From: Polytrichum commune
Taxonomy: Eukaryota; Streptophyta; Polytrichopsida; Polytrichales; Polytrichaceae
Reading direction: 5' to 3'
Length of the DNA stretch: 64,000 bases
NCBI GenBank assembly: GCA_950295325.1
Contig: OX485805.1
Location: 22,989,501 to 23,053,500 of the forward strand
Of this stretch, positions 12,655 to 28,909 are shown one piece after another. Each line of letters opens with the position of its first letter. Within the stretch, counting starts at the first letter, position 1. The position numbers and the translations under genes were made by a program. The notes beneath the pieces were generated by a model that ran no database searches, was not told the DNA's origin, and saw only the letters and a program-made list of their open reading frames with translations.

Positions 12655-13690
12655 AGGACAAACAAAATGAAGTGCAAGACGAATATACTGTACAATGTTA
12701 TTAAGGAGAGCTTTAGGCCATGGACAGTCTTCTGAATCAAGTAGTGAAGTGGGAGCGGATTTAAGGTGAGCTGCTAAAATACTGAGGATTTTCGTAGTTG
12801 TTGTAAACCTTAATCGTAATCATGTGCAAGGCGATTGTATCGACATTGATAGAAGTGTTTACAAGATGGGAGTGGGAGTGGGAGTGGGAGTGGAAGAAAG
12901 ATCACATGGCACGCATGCCGAAGAATCCAATACTCGAATCTGATGACCGAAATGGCGTGACTAATCGTCTAGAAAGCGTTGCCAACGCCACTGATGTACG
13001 TGAAGTATTGTTAGGATGATAATGTGAAAGATAAATACCTTTTATTGCACTTTTGCTGAGACGGAGAGTTTGGCCATGGAAAGTTTTCTGAGTCCACAAG
13101 CTGGAGCCAATTAATGGTGAGCTCCAAAATTATGAGGAATTTGAGTTGTCGTTGTGCACTAGAGATAAATAACGGAACAGAAGCTGCACGAACGAGCAGG
13201 AAGGAAAAATCATGTGCAAGGGGATTGTATTGCAAATTGATAAATACAAAAGTCTTGAACATTGGTTGTGTAGCTGAGATCTTCACATGGCACGAGCGAT
13301 AGTAATGACCAAACTGGCGACGGTGTTGAGTACATAGCTTACTCTTACTCGAAATCTTTTCCGAAGTACTGTAAAGAAATCAAGTGCAAGGTGAATATAC
13401 TGTAGACATTGTCGAGGAGGAGAGTTGTGGCCATGGGCACTTTTCTCGGAATCCAGAAGGTGAAGTGGGAGCCAATTTATAGTGAGCTGGAAATTATGAA
13501 AATTATTGTAGTTGCTCTGTTGATAGTCGAGATCAAATAACGGAACAGAAAGTGGAATCAAATAAGTGAACAGAAGGGGATTGTATTGTGCATTAATAGA
13601 AGTTGAATATGAGACTGGAAGCTAAGGTATTCACATAGCACGCATACCAAAAAATCCGATGCAAAATGGCCAAAATGGCGACGTAAGGGT
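12655..13690 (+). repeat. diverged tandem repeat, about 3 units of roughly 345 bp
   Basis: Three successive blocks share the same order of motifs: 'gtgcaagg(c/g)gattgtat', 'cacatggcacg', 'aatggcg', 'ggccatgg', 'gtgggagc' and 'gtgagct'. They begin near 12,655, 13,019 and 13,360. The units have drifted considerably. A (gagtgg)n microsatellite at 12,866-12,894 interrupts the first. No protein is encoded consistently across units, so short open frames here are judged spurious. Confidence 0.6.
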
Positions 13691-14020
13691 TTGGGCCATA
13701 AGCAAGATGATTTTGGGTCGCACTATCCTATGGATGTGTGGTGTTAGCATGCTATTCAATTTACGTGCCATACGTTGTATATTCTATTTCCAATAATATG
13801 AGTGTTATATGATTTCCCCTTCAATATGATGTAATGTTTGGATTGTCCTACCTAAACCATCTCGATATGAGTTCTTAATTGGGTTCTTGATGTGAACACC
13901 CGCTTCAAAGTATTTGCATTTTACAACAATCTGCAATATTTGTGTCATTTTATCCATGTAATTTTGTTTGTAAATGTCTCAAAATGCCCAAAAAGTCCCA
14001 AATTAACGAATATAGTGTTA
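13691..14020. other. no recognisable gene
   Basis: AT-rich spacer between the tandem repeat and the second 5.5-kb duplication copy. Confidence 0.35.
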
Positions 14021-14421
14021 TTAAGAAGAAATATTAGTTATGGCAGGATGTGTTTTATGAAGAATTTGGAACACCACAGGATACTTATATCATGCTACAC
14101 CATTGCACATGAAATAATAAAAACAAAATAAATGGAGTCAAGTCTCTTGTGAATTAATAAACAGGTCTTATTTCAGTTGAACAATTTTAATCACCACCTA
14201 TGATGCTAAGCCTCTTGTATGTCGTCAGATAAATATGACATCATGGAAACCCGAATCAAGCCTTGGTCAAAAGCCTCGAATATAAACAAATGTAGATATT
14301 CACGGCACATGAAGTGCGATTGTATACATGCTTGCATCCAACACCAACCGAGCTACCAACTTTCCCACAAGGGCCCCAAAAACAAAAGGTGCCCAACATG
14401 GAGGATCCAAAGAGCTCAAAA

Positions 14422-17400
14422 TTAACAAACTTGTTGTTTCCACCCAATCACGTGGTTGACCAAATCATATTCCACCAAGTGATCACCCATAGCAATATTA
14501 CCAATGATGGCAACACTAGGGGTAACACCAAAGGCCAGACATTGGTGATGGCCTTGGGGGTCAACTGCCAGAAAAATATTTTCGCCAGCCAATGGGAAGT
14601 CCACGTTTGCAGTACCCGCGGCAGCTGTGAATTGGAATGCCATGGACGGGAAAGTGGGGCTCGCCACTTGGCTAACATCGTAGCACAAAGGATATGATGT
14701 TGAGTTGAGTTCAGGATATGTCACCAGAGTTTGGTACTTCTGTCGAATGTACACATGACCACAAAATTAGTTTCACACTAACAATTGGATCTTACATCCT
14801 CTGCACTTTCACAGAGTCATCCCAAAATACCAACTAGTGGAAATTGTGGATGCTATGAGCTTGGCAGGATCAAAACTTGATGTGCACACAGAAAGCATGA
14901 GAAAAAGTAGTGTTAGATCTTATCGTTCGCAAGTTTTAGTCCCCATGCAGCAACTATCTTCACCTCCCACAAAGGTCATCGTCTCTGTCGGAAACTGGTT
15001 TGGAGTCGCTAAAAGACTTTTAAGAAATCTTTTCATACTGTAAACTATAAGTCGAACAATTGGGTAAAGGGGATAGGGGTCTCAATAGTGACATCTGCTT
15101 TAGGAAAGTTGCTCCTGATTTGTTTTAAACACGGTATTTGGAAATGCAAAAAAAATTCTAATTCACACACAAATCACAGATTTAATGAACTCTCCACGCC
15201 CTCTTTCCAAGCATGTTGGTCATCTTTGTGAAGCAGAAAATCACCAATTCAACCAAAGCATCAGAAGTGCTTCAGCAACAACAGTTCTGTTCTCCATGGG
15301 AGATCGGTTGCCACTCCGGGAGATACTTCGGTGACAACAGTGTGGGACATTCAATTTCAAGAGACATGATGCATACCTGCACAATGGTATCGATGCTGGT
15401 TTGATCCAAGTAGGTGAGTGTTGTGCCTGAGTCAAAGAAGACGCCGCCAGAGGAGTCTGTGGCGTTGATCGCAAAGTTGGATGCAGAAATACCCAAATCC
15501 ACTCCTTCCACTGTGATGCCCACCATGGAGACATAGTAGAATGTGGGATATGCTGGCACGCTGAGGATTGATGTCTGCGTGAGTCCAGTGGCAGAGCTGG
15601 CTGTGGACCCAAATTGCAGAGTGGAAGTTGACGTTGTTGCAGCACTTAATTTGACCAAACAGTAGGAGAACACTTCGGAGTAAATACTAGCCATCTGGCT
15701 GGGCAGTGAAATAGCACCTTGGCCAAACCCTATCAGGCCATCAGCCCCGCTGAAGCTACCGGTTTGGTTCTGCCCACACCCGAAGTAAAAACCTGGAATT
15801 GCACTTACCGTTCCAGTAGAGTCGGTCAGAGTAATTGTGTCCGTTACAAAGTGCCCATCCGTTGTACTATGATCCCCATAGCTGTAAGAATAACGGCAGC
15901 TTGAGTCGCAACTAGTTGAAAGAAGATTTGCCTGCAGATGCACTCGATCATGAGAGGTATTTCAAGAGATTCGACAACGGTATGTAACCTCAAGAACATA
16001 CAGGACTGTTTTCCAAAAACGTGAAGAATCGGTGTTCCAATTCTACAATGGTGTGGGAACTGAGTTCCAATCTCCATCTATCTCCGAGCACTTCACAGAA
16101 GGAATTAGGAATAAGGGACTGAACAGAAGTGCATGAGGTATGCATGCATGACATCCAGAAGAAGTGGCAGTTACAATTCTGATTTTATGCAAGAAATATG
16201 AAGAGGAGGGATTCAGAGCCTTGCCAATTCCTCATGTGTTGATAAGACAATTAGCAGAGCATAAACGCAGGGTTTAGGATATATGATGCAGTATTTGTTA
16301 CCGGGGTACATAAAGAATTATTGCAAGGTACAGCTAAATATGAGGTCGAGGCGGTAGGGTCGAACACTGGATCTGTCTGCATCAGGCAATTGCTTCCGCA
16401 TTGACATTGCAACCACACCAAGTCACTGCCCGTATCGACGATAGCAATGCGCTCCTGGGGCGGCGTGCCAAGGGAAATCTTCATCACGTATTCGGCCGAA
16501 TTTTGGCTCCCGCTGACGGAACTCTGGAAATCTGTACTGGATATAAGCAAACGAGCTCTGCGTCGTTCCGATCGCTCCATACAAGCGGCCAGTCGCTCGG
16601 AGTGGCTTGCATTAGTGCTGAGTGGCGAGTCGGGATGGTCTCTGTGGATCAACTCTGTTCGAAGCACCTTCACGTGGAAACATAAACATCAGCAGCTCAT
16701 CATAATCCAGACTCGACTCGTTAATTCAAGAATGATCAACAGCCACAAGGAGGACAGTAAGGGGTCACATATCCCCCTCAAAAAAAATAAAGTCATTCAT
16801 ACGAGGAATCTGTGCCAGAGGAAGAAATGCTATCCTTTCCTTTTCCCTCAGGGGCAAAGTTGTTGTAATCAAACAAATCATCGTATAATCTTAAATATCA
16901 GATTTGCAGATTTAGGAATGAATGCCCACATAAAACAATATATTTCCTTTGACATAACTTTAGCAGACGAGAATCAAGCGCTATTGCTGCTTGCTTCACA
17001 TGAATCTTTAGATATACTGTGTGCAAATGACTATAGTCAATTGGATCCGGTACTGTTAGAATTTCCTACAACTCTCGCGCGAAGTAATCAGGTGCGTGCT
17101 CTGATATCCATCCAGAGTTCGTAGCTGTTACCCGTCTGAAAAATTAATCCACTGTATGTGTCGCCAGAGCTGTCCAGTGTCGTTACATCTGAAGCATTGT
17201 TTACTTGTAGTTATGAATTGTATTTCTCATCATGAATTCTCATGTTTCTCACCTATTTCTTGCTCTGAATCTCTATTCCTATGACACTAAGGAATTATTC
17301 ATAAAATCGACGGCAACCAGATTCGACCTCTAAATTAACGAATTCGAATTGTAGACCCAATTCCAATCCCTCGTTAGCTGCGAGAACAACAGGACCACTG

Positions 17401-17621
17401 GATTTGCCGCTGGTCGAGGAGATGACTGCGTGTTTGGACGCACTACCTATATTCATCACATGATCAGTGACATAATTCACTAAGTGTACCTTGTTCCCGT
17501 TCTGGAAGGAATTCTGGAGCTGTCGAGTGGGGCGTGCAGCCGTGGATATCCCAGAAACACACAGGAATATCACTACCGAACTCATGAGCAATAAGCACCT
17601 TCTTCCACCTGACGCTGCCAT
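14422..17621 (-). CDS. secreted nepenthesin/CDR1-type aspartic protease (family A1), copy 2
   Basis: Paralogue of the gene at 755-3967, with all four exons and splice sites kept: 17621-17328, 16667-16302, 15931-15377 and 14739-14422. The signal peptide exon begins MAASGGRR. Both catalytic motifs (DTGSD and FDSGTT) are intact and no stop or frameshift is present, so it should be functional. Differences include SYGDHST for SYGDGSA near the flap and LVKLSA for LVNHSA. The flap change could alter substrate preference, which is inference. It lies 10.5 kb from copy 1 in the same orientation, with its own copied promoter. Confidence 0.88.
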
Positions 17622-17912
17622 GGTCGCAGCAAGTCTAATTGAATGTGTGAACTGCCAGAGGCTACCTACCACATATCTATTGGTGCGGAGAAATGAATTC
17701 TTCCCTCTATCTGGAACTCTGACTAGAGTCACGTACAGTGACTACTGAACTTCGACAATTAATCCTGTCTGACCCTCTCAATCGAGCTCAGCTTGATGCA
17801 CAAGACAGTGAAACCCAGCTTGATCACCTCGACTCATCCAAGCATCAACCAGCTGCTGCTGATGATCACTGCTATTAAGTTCAGACCATGAGATTATTGA
17901 ACGGCATGGCGG

Positions 17913-17922
17913 TCTTATAAAG
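17913..17922 (-). promoter_or_regulatory. candidate TATA element of protease copy 2
   Basis: Same minus-strand ctttataaga as in copy 1, about 290 bases upstream of ATG 17621. Supported only by sequence and by conservation between copies. Confidence 0.3.
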
Positions 17923-18753
17923 GAGGTGGAACACAAGCTGGACGCGGACCCCGTCACCCATGCTCAACGTCAACTTGGTTACCGCTATACATGAGAAGCA
18001 TCAGTGCAGCTTCCCTGTGCAATCGGTACCGACGAGTCCCAAGTGATCTTTGTCCACCCTATTACTGTATACCAATACAATAATAATTTCATTATTGTGA
18101 ATTAACTTACCATTACTCAGTAGATGGTATTAGTCTTGCTGCAACCATGGCTTCGCGCCTTGTGCTAGATGGACCAGATGGAAATTTTAGCATGCAGTGT
18201 AGAAATTTACAAGATGCTGTGATTATACTCCCAGGATTCCATGGCCCACCAACTGAAGGTATAATTGTGCTGACTTGGAGATAACCTTGTTTATGTTGAG
18301 TGATTAATCCCAAAAGGGTCCATGCCGTCAGTTCTCAAATCAATAACTTCTTATCTAGTAAGTGATCATACTTTGATGCAGCGTCATGACTCCCCTGCAT
18401 GACGGATGTAACTATTTGCTGGGTGTATATGTGCATAGTACTCAATTACAAGATATGTAGAAGCAGGAGTGAAGACTTCGCAGCAAATAAACGCCGATAA
18501 CAAAGAATAGAATAAAATGTAGAGCTTTTGCAAAATGTCGCTTCAACTAGGGATGACTTGGTCACAGTTATGCAGATCTGGGGGGCATGAGAAACTGGAT
18601 CAATGGACGTCGACCAAAGTCATAGCTTTGTTTCACACGACTATCATGTACACTTTTGAATGTTCTATTTGGAGTGGTTACTGAATTATTGTGGGTGGGG
18701 TATGTGTCATTCGAGCAAATTTGGGGTTTGAAATTGGTTGACAAGGAATGACA

Positions 18754-18970
18754 ACACTAAATGTGACATTTAGTGTCATTGACTATTTGGAATTACGTAA
18801 TGCTATGTCTATTTATTGTATATCTCATACTTTACCAACAAATTTTAAATTGATTGTTTAGATATTATAGAACATTAAAAACTTGGTAAAAAATTACATA
18901 AAAAATAAATAGATATTATAGCCCTATGTAAATCTATATAGTAGGTGACACTAAATATCATATTTTTTAA
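18754..18970. mobile_element. small MITE, family F, copy 2
   Basis: Duplicate of the element at 5,076-5,293 carried along by the segmental duplication. The left end reads acactaaatgtgacatttagtgtcat and the right end keeps gtgacactaaatatcat. Ends have drifted. Confidence 0.5.
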
Positions 18971-19505
18971 AGCTTTTAAATATGATTCCCAATAATAAAA
19001 CCCACACTACATATTCTAGGTAAATAAATACTGGAGGCATATTTATATTGTGACTTACCCTTTGATGGACTCTAGTGTGACACAGTGACCCATTGACCCA
19101 TAATATACACCATTCACACATTAAAATACCATGGAACCTTATACTTGAAGGAAATGTTTTTAGACCAACCCCTCCAGATACCTATCCTAACCATGTGGGT
19201 TTGATGAAAAGTATATTATTTTGTATAATACCAAAATCTACAAAGTTCTATTGTGAGACAAAACAACATTCAACATGAAGGAAAATGGTTCATGAGTCTC
19301 TACAAGGAAGTTGTTGTCCCCAAGGGTGTTGGACAAAGCATTGTTGGTAAATGCCATGGGGAGGTCACTAGTGAAAATTGTAGACACAACGTGCGATAAA
19401 AATTAGGGTCTAATATATTCATTGTAGGTAAATTTTGCAAAAAAAAACGTACATATAATAGGGGGTTTAAAAATAATGAAAAATGTTTACATGTAAATTA
19501 TCAAC

Positions 19506-21523
19506 ACATATAATTAATGGCCTCTTTTATCTAGTCATTTTATGTAAAATAGCGTGGAAACAATTACTAGGGGTAGCGGGTCTAAGGTAGGGTCTGTGCT
19601 AATGGATGGAAAAAATGCAATTTTTTGTTAAAATGCTTGGATGGATGACTTCGCACGCTGGCTTGCTTGAATGTTACTGAATCAACAGTTCCAATGTGGA
19701 GTTAATGGTTTTTACTCACGTGCCGGGAGGGAAATTTTTGGTGCTTTGTTTGAATTGCAATCTTCTTTCCAAAAGAAAAGAGAAGAGCTTGTTTTTTCTT
19801 CAAACTACCCTGAGACCGTTGGCCACCGCGCAACACATGAAAAAAAATGGCGAAATTGGAGAGGTCTCGGTAGTTTGGGGTGAGAGGCTCATTAGGTAGC
19901 AAGAGAGTAAGAGCAAGAGAGGGAGGGCGGAAGCCCTGCTTTGGTGAGAGGTGTCATGTGCTCTTGTTGTGTTAGCAACAAAGAGCCTTTAGCAACGGGA
20001 GTTGATCCAATAAGTAGAGTGGATTCTTTCGTGTTGAGGGTTATTAGAGTTCATTGCGGCATAAATCAAGTTTAGGATTTTGGAGTTTAGGGTTTAGGTA
20101 CAGGTGCAGTGGGCTTGTGAAATCGTTGTATGTTAAGGTGCTTGAAAATCATCCTTCGGTTTCAATCTATTGGGTGTGAGAATTGGGTCTAGGGTAGGGT
20201 TTGATCATATGGAGCCTCGAAGTTTAAGTAGGACTCACATTGTTTGCCTATTAGTTTGATTGCTCAACGTATAAGGTTTCTCTTATCCAAAGGGTAGGCT
20301 AACTCGCATGAAGAATTCTATTGATTTCGACAACTCCGATGACTACTTTGCTACATCATCATCCACCACGTCTATGTTGCTAGGTCTAGGGTATGATGTT
20401 GGTGTCTATTTTAAAGAAATGCGAGATCCTGCATCTATTGTGAGGGCGGCAGGAAAAAAAATCAGGGTTAGGCCTGCTACTACCAATTCAGGACTAACCA
20501 ATGGCATGTTTTATATAGGAAGGGTGCAGCAAATGAGGATGAAGGTGGGCAACAAATGGGGCATTTGTAGTTAGCCAATGGACTTGATGAAGAGGGTAGT
20601 TCAAAATAGAAACAGGGGATCTATGTTGCGAATTGCAATGGTTTACTTGTATTGGTTTCAAAAGCATCCAGGCCACAAAAAGTATAAGTATATGGTGAGC
20701 GATTGTGTTTGGATTGATGTGGATGCAATCATCTCTACAGTTTCTTTGTCATATTCAATATACTAGAAATGTTTATGTTTGAGCTTTAGGAACCGAATTG
20801 GACTAAATTGGACCCACAAGGGGCTGGATACATTGTGTTCCTAGACACAAACTAACTTCTATATCATATTTCACGTTATTTCACAGTCTAAGACAATGCT
20901 TCAGTTGCATGCCTTTGCCTTAGGTTTATTGTTTTGATTTGGTTCACGTGAGTTTAGCATTGTGGCTGAACTTCACAATTCGTGGTTGTAAGAAGAGAAA
21001 TGTCCTTCATGAAAAAAAATGTCGCTTATATAACCACAAAAAAATGGGGTGTACGAAACAAAATGCGGTGTAAGAAAAAAATGAACAGTTGGGCTCCAAG
21101 AAAAGAAAAAAAAATTGGGGTAAAATCAAAAACATTGGTTACTTGGGGTATGAGAAAAAAAATGCAGTCTAAATAAAATAGGGTATTTTTAAATGATTCC
21201 ACCAAAAAAATTATAATGACTGATAGGGTGTATTAAAATACAAGCATTTACCTTTATTTTGAAAAATACCATACCTTATAATTTTTTTCTACAAGGTAAA
21301 CAACCCCCCAACAAATAGGTCTTGAGCGCACGTGTATGCATTAATTAAAGAGGGAGTGACCTCCCCATGGTAAATGCATAGACCTGCATAGAGAATACTT
21401 GAGATGTTCCAACTTAATATAAATATGGAAAATATGGCTTTGGTTATAGAATTGGACGTACAAAATTTGTGTACCTTACTTTCTTTTCCAACCACAACTC
21501 TAAATATCACTTACACGGGGATC
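19506..21523. other. no assignable gene; possible relic ORFs on the plus strand
   Basis: Two plus-strand open frames, 20,308-20,574 (starts MKNSIDFDNSDDYFATSSS) and 20,578-20,766, follow each other closely. Their composition is protein-like rather than random, but I recognise no domain. They may be remnants of a decayed mobile-element gene. The rest (19,506-20,300 and 20,770-21,520) is AT-rich with A-runs and no other structure seen. Confidence 0.3.
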
Positions 21524-21887
21524 AACTACACTAAATATGATATTTAGTGCCACCAATTCTAATTGTCTTGCTTATAACTAATTGTAAGCCGCAGTATAGT
21601 ATCACCAACATTGAATGTTAACCCAACATTATTTGTCACTCCTTGTCATTTTTGGGGGGAATTGTAAATTTCCAGTGTTGCAATCACTGTCACTTACCAA
21701 GTGATTTTTCATCCAAATTTCAATCATCCATGACAATATTTCATCACAAGTTGCTGACAAGAGAAGGTAGGGTTTTGGCCAGTGGATGAACTAATCCATC
21801 ATCCATGACAATACTATTCACTTATTCATAAGAAGTGTCATTTGAAAACTTAGCATAGTGACACTGAATATTATATTTAGTGTAGTT
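21524..21887. mobile_element. MITE, family F, copy 3 (about 364 bp)
   Basis: Inverted ends: the left end reads aactacactaaatatgatat and the right end, reversed, reads aactacactaaatataatat. There is no coding capacity. The interior shares 'cttattcataagaagtgtc' with copy 4 (49,769-50,159) on the opposite strand, so the two are inverted copies of one family. Confidence 0.65.
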
Positions 21888-23080
21888 TCTCCAGGCTTCA
21901 TACGGTTGATTAGGACTTTGGTGACATGATTTGCTGTGAGATGGGCATGTTTGCATGGTAGCCTCTTAATAAACATCAAGAGATTTTTCTTGCAACTGTA
22001 TTTCTAGAGTGCTGGACCCTCCACTTGGCACACTTAATCTAAGGTCGCGTGGAGAACATGGCACACTAAAATTTCAAATAACTAGCAAAGTCAATTTACT
22101 GTAGGAGGAGCCCGATGCAGTTGAGCTCATCAAGCATCATACGCATTAGTAATGAATAAGAAAGTCAATATAGTAATGATTTTGAGTGATCATGTTCATA
22201 GCTAGGGGCACACAAAATGACAAGTCATGGCTTGGTGAGTGGTTGACTTTGGTTCATTTAGTATTGCATAGTGAAGTACACTCATGGGGTGATAAGCTTT
22301 AAAGTAAATCTCTTAGGTTGCAACATCAAGTAGAGAAGCATCTCTCACATACTTTAAACATGTTTGAGACCAGCTTGCATAACCTGGGTGGAAGCATATT
22401 GCTCAGACATTTCCTTCAAGCATAATATATCTATAATTACAAAGATTGCATCAACATTGAAACTGAATGACATGGTATATATGGTAATCGTTTTGAAAGC
22501 TCTTGGAAGCACTATGAGGGCCATTGGTAAACCATTTGAGAAAAATAAAAGAAACTATGAGAGAAACGGGAAGGTATCCAAATGTTGATAATTGTCACCT
22601 TGGCACTGAGCCGACTAATTTCAAATTTTTGGAGATTTTTCAACAAAAGTTTCAAACTGCATCATTTGAAACTTATTTTAGTTGAAAGCCTTTGAACCAT
22701 TTGAATATTGCAGTGATTGCCAAAAAATCAAGTAATGATGAATTGTATGCTTGATAAATGTCAACATTCTAAGGCAACATCTAAAGACATGTGGAGATGG
22801 AGTTGGAAGGTTGAACAAAACACACGATACACTTGGAAATTCCAAAGTCGTTCTTTATTGAATGACGTCATGTGCGCTACGTCATGTTCATCGGAGAATA
22901 TCATATGTGACGCTCCGATATAATAAAAAGATCAATATTTTAGCTTCTAGATGCAATTCAACACTCCCAAAATATCCACTATGCATTCTAATTCATAAAT
23001 AGACAACGGTACAAAATACATTCTTAAGTGAGAGTAGCCTTAAAACTATACCAACAAGCGTTTTGCAACATACGACTTTT
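21888..23080. other. no recognisable gene
   Basis: AT-rich 3' flank of the beta-glucosidase gene. Short open frames have no domain signal. No repeat seen. Confidence 0.35.
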
Positions 23081-27140
<4,060 letters not shown>

Positions 27141-27384
27141 GGTGTCTACAAGTTGTTCATCAATGTGGAACTCGAATGAATTATGTGACTACTTGTATGA
27201 ATTAAATAATGGTAGTTTTTTATCTTTTACTTTCTTATTTTAGTAGTCTATTTTATTCAATTTTAGATTGGTTTTATATTGAGGATTTTTATAAGAGATT
27301 AAAAGTTTCATTTCTATACATAGAATATTTCAATTGCTTAGTATGAAAGAGGAGGCCCGGTGGTCTTCATAAATAGGATCTGAT

Positions 27385-27934
27385 CCCGGGTACGCAACTC
27401 CCGTATTATATGGTCCTGATTATAATCACTTATAATGCGTTTTAGTCCAATATTGAGTGATACAATTTGTTTTAATGTAGGAAACCCTTGTAGCCCTTCT
27501 AACAAGGAATCCAAAAATGTAATTATATATAGGAAATGAATATATTTTGAAGCATATAATTGCATTAAAAACCTAATTATATGATTTTTTTTAATACATG
27601 TACCATAGGTCAAACTACCCAACTTTTTGGACTTTTTAATAAAATTTTAACATTGTGAATAATTTATAATTTTAATGGGAGGCAACTATTCGTGGCTTAT
27701 AATTTTAATGGGAGGCTTAATAAATATGCAACCCAACTTTTTTTTTCATCTCATTTTATTTAATTTGGTCTTTACCCAACTTTTTTTTCATCTCATTTTA
27801 TTTAATTTGGTCTTCACCCAATTTTTTGATCATTTTAATTTGATATAATTTGATATAATTTTTACAAAAGCCGTCCTCTAAGTCGTTTTAAGTACAATGC
27901 CCCCTGCGTATAATATGGGAGTTGCGTACCCGGG
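27385..27934. mobile_element. hAT-like MITE, 550 bp
   Basis: Inverted ends cccgggtacgcaactcccg (left) and gggagttgcgtacccggg (right). Both sides are flanked by the 8-bp direct repeat gatctgat (27,377-27,384 and 27,935-27,942), the size expected of hAT elements. A 9-bp reading (ggatctgat) is also possible. The interior is AT-rich and non-coding and holds a 48-bp tandem duplication (about 27,731-27,825). It sits about 240 bp upstream of the beta-glucosidase ATG and could affect its promoter. Confidence 0.85.
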
Positions 27935-27942
27935 GATCTGAT

Positions 27943-28909
27943 TCTTTGTGAATACTATTGTACATTCCTTTGTACATATTAGAGTTGCTCTATTTTCTCC
28001 ATATTTTATTCTTTACCAAATGTGTAGATGTAGATCAATTACAAGACTTTCTTTCAGGTATAAAATGATCTAAAGTTATAAAATTGGAAAAATATAATAC
28101 AATAAAAGATACATAATTTAATACTTGTGTGGTCATAATGAGCATGTTATTATTTTGATTTGTATTAAAGTACTGAAATTAGGTCTATTGTTCTATATAT
28201 GTCCTATCTATAAGACATGGTAGGTTGAGCAAAGATTTTACTAGGCATGAACATGAGAACCCACTTTCCAACTAGACCATGGCAATTGCAAGAAAGCAAT
28301 AACTTGTTAATTTATCACTAAATTTTACAAAAGAAAAATCAAGCAAACAAGGCCCCAATTTGGACTGTTACTTTGAGAATGACAACCTTTTTTAAGATTG
28401 CAAAGGATGCTCCTTGTTCTAGAATATTTTTCAACGTCGTGTAGGCTCAAACTCACAACTTGAAAATTAACTTTAAACTCAAAATATGAGCTTAAATACA
28501 TATAACCAAAAAATAAAACGAGAAGTAAGTCTTCCATCATCATGCATAATATTTGCATTGGATAAGACAAATAACTAGGGTGTGTTCTATCATAGTAGAA
28601 TCTCAATATATATATGGTCAACACTTCAAATTAACCAGATTCAGAGACTTCAAATCAACCTTGAAAGACTAGAGTAGATGACAAAGAAGGGTTGAAAAGG
28701 AGATAGTAGGAATTATGTAGAAATTAAATTCTAGAAGAACTTTGTGACATGCCGCTAATCCATTGGTCAGGTTCCCAGATGTCCACATTGTTGGAGGCAC
28801 ATGGCATTCCTCTTCTCAATGTGGGAAATATATACAAGAAATATAATGCTTTTGTTTTGACACTCAAAAGTGTCAACCAGATGGATAGCCCGCTATGGGT
28901 ACATGACAT
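27943..28909. other. no recognisable gene
   Basis: AT-rich spacer. No exon, repeat end or RNA gene seen. Confidence 0.35.

Larger units (their letters stand above)
14021..19505. repeat. segmental duplication, copy 2 (about 5.5 kb)
   Basis: Direct-orientation partner of 353-5,885, offset by about 13.66 kb. It covers an intact protease gene, its promoter and the AT-rich downstream block with MITE F. Copy 2 has an insertion with 'caataataatttcattattg' near 18,080 that copy 1 lacks, and many substitutions. The edges are approximate. Confidence 0.9.
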
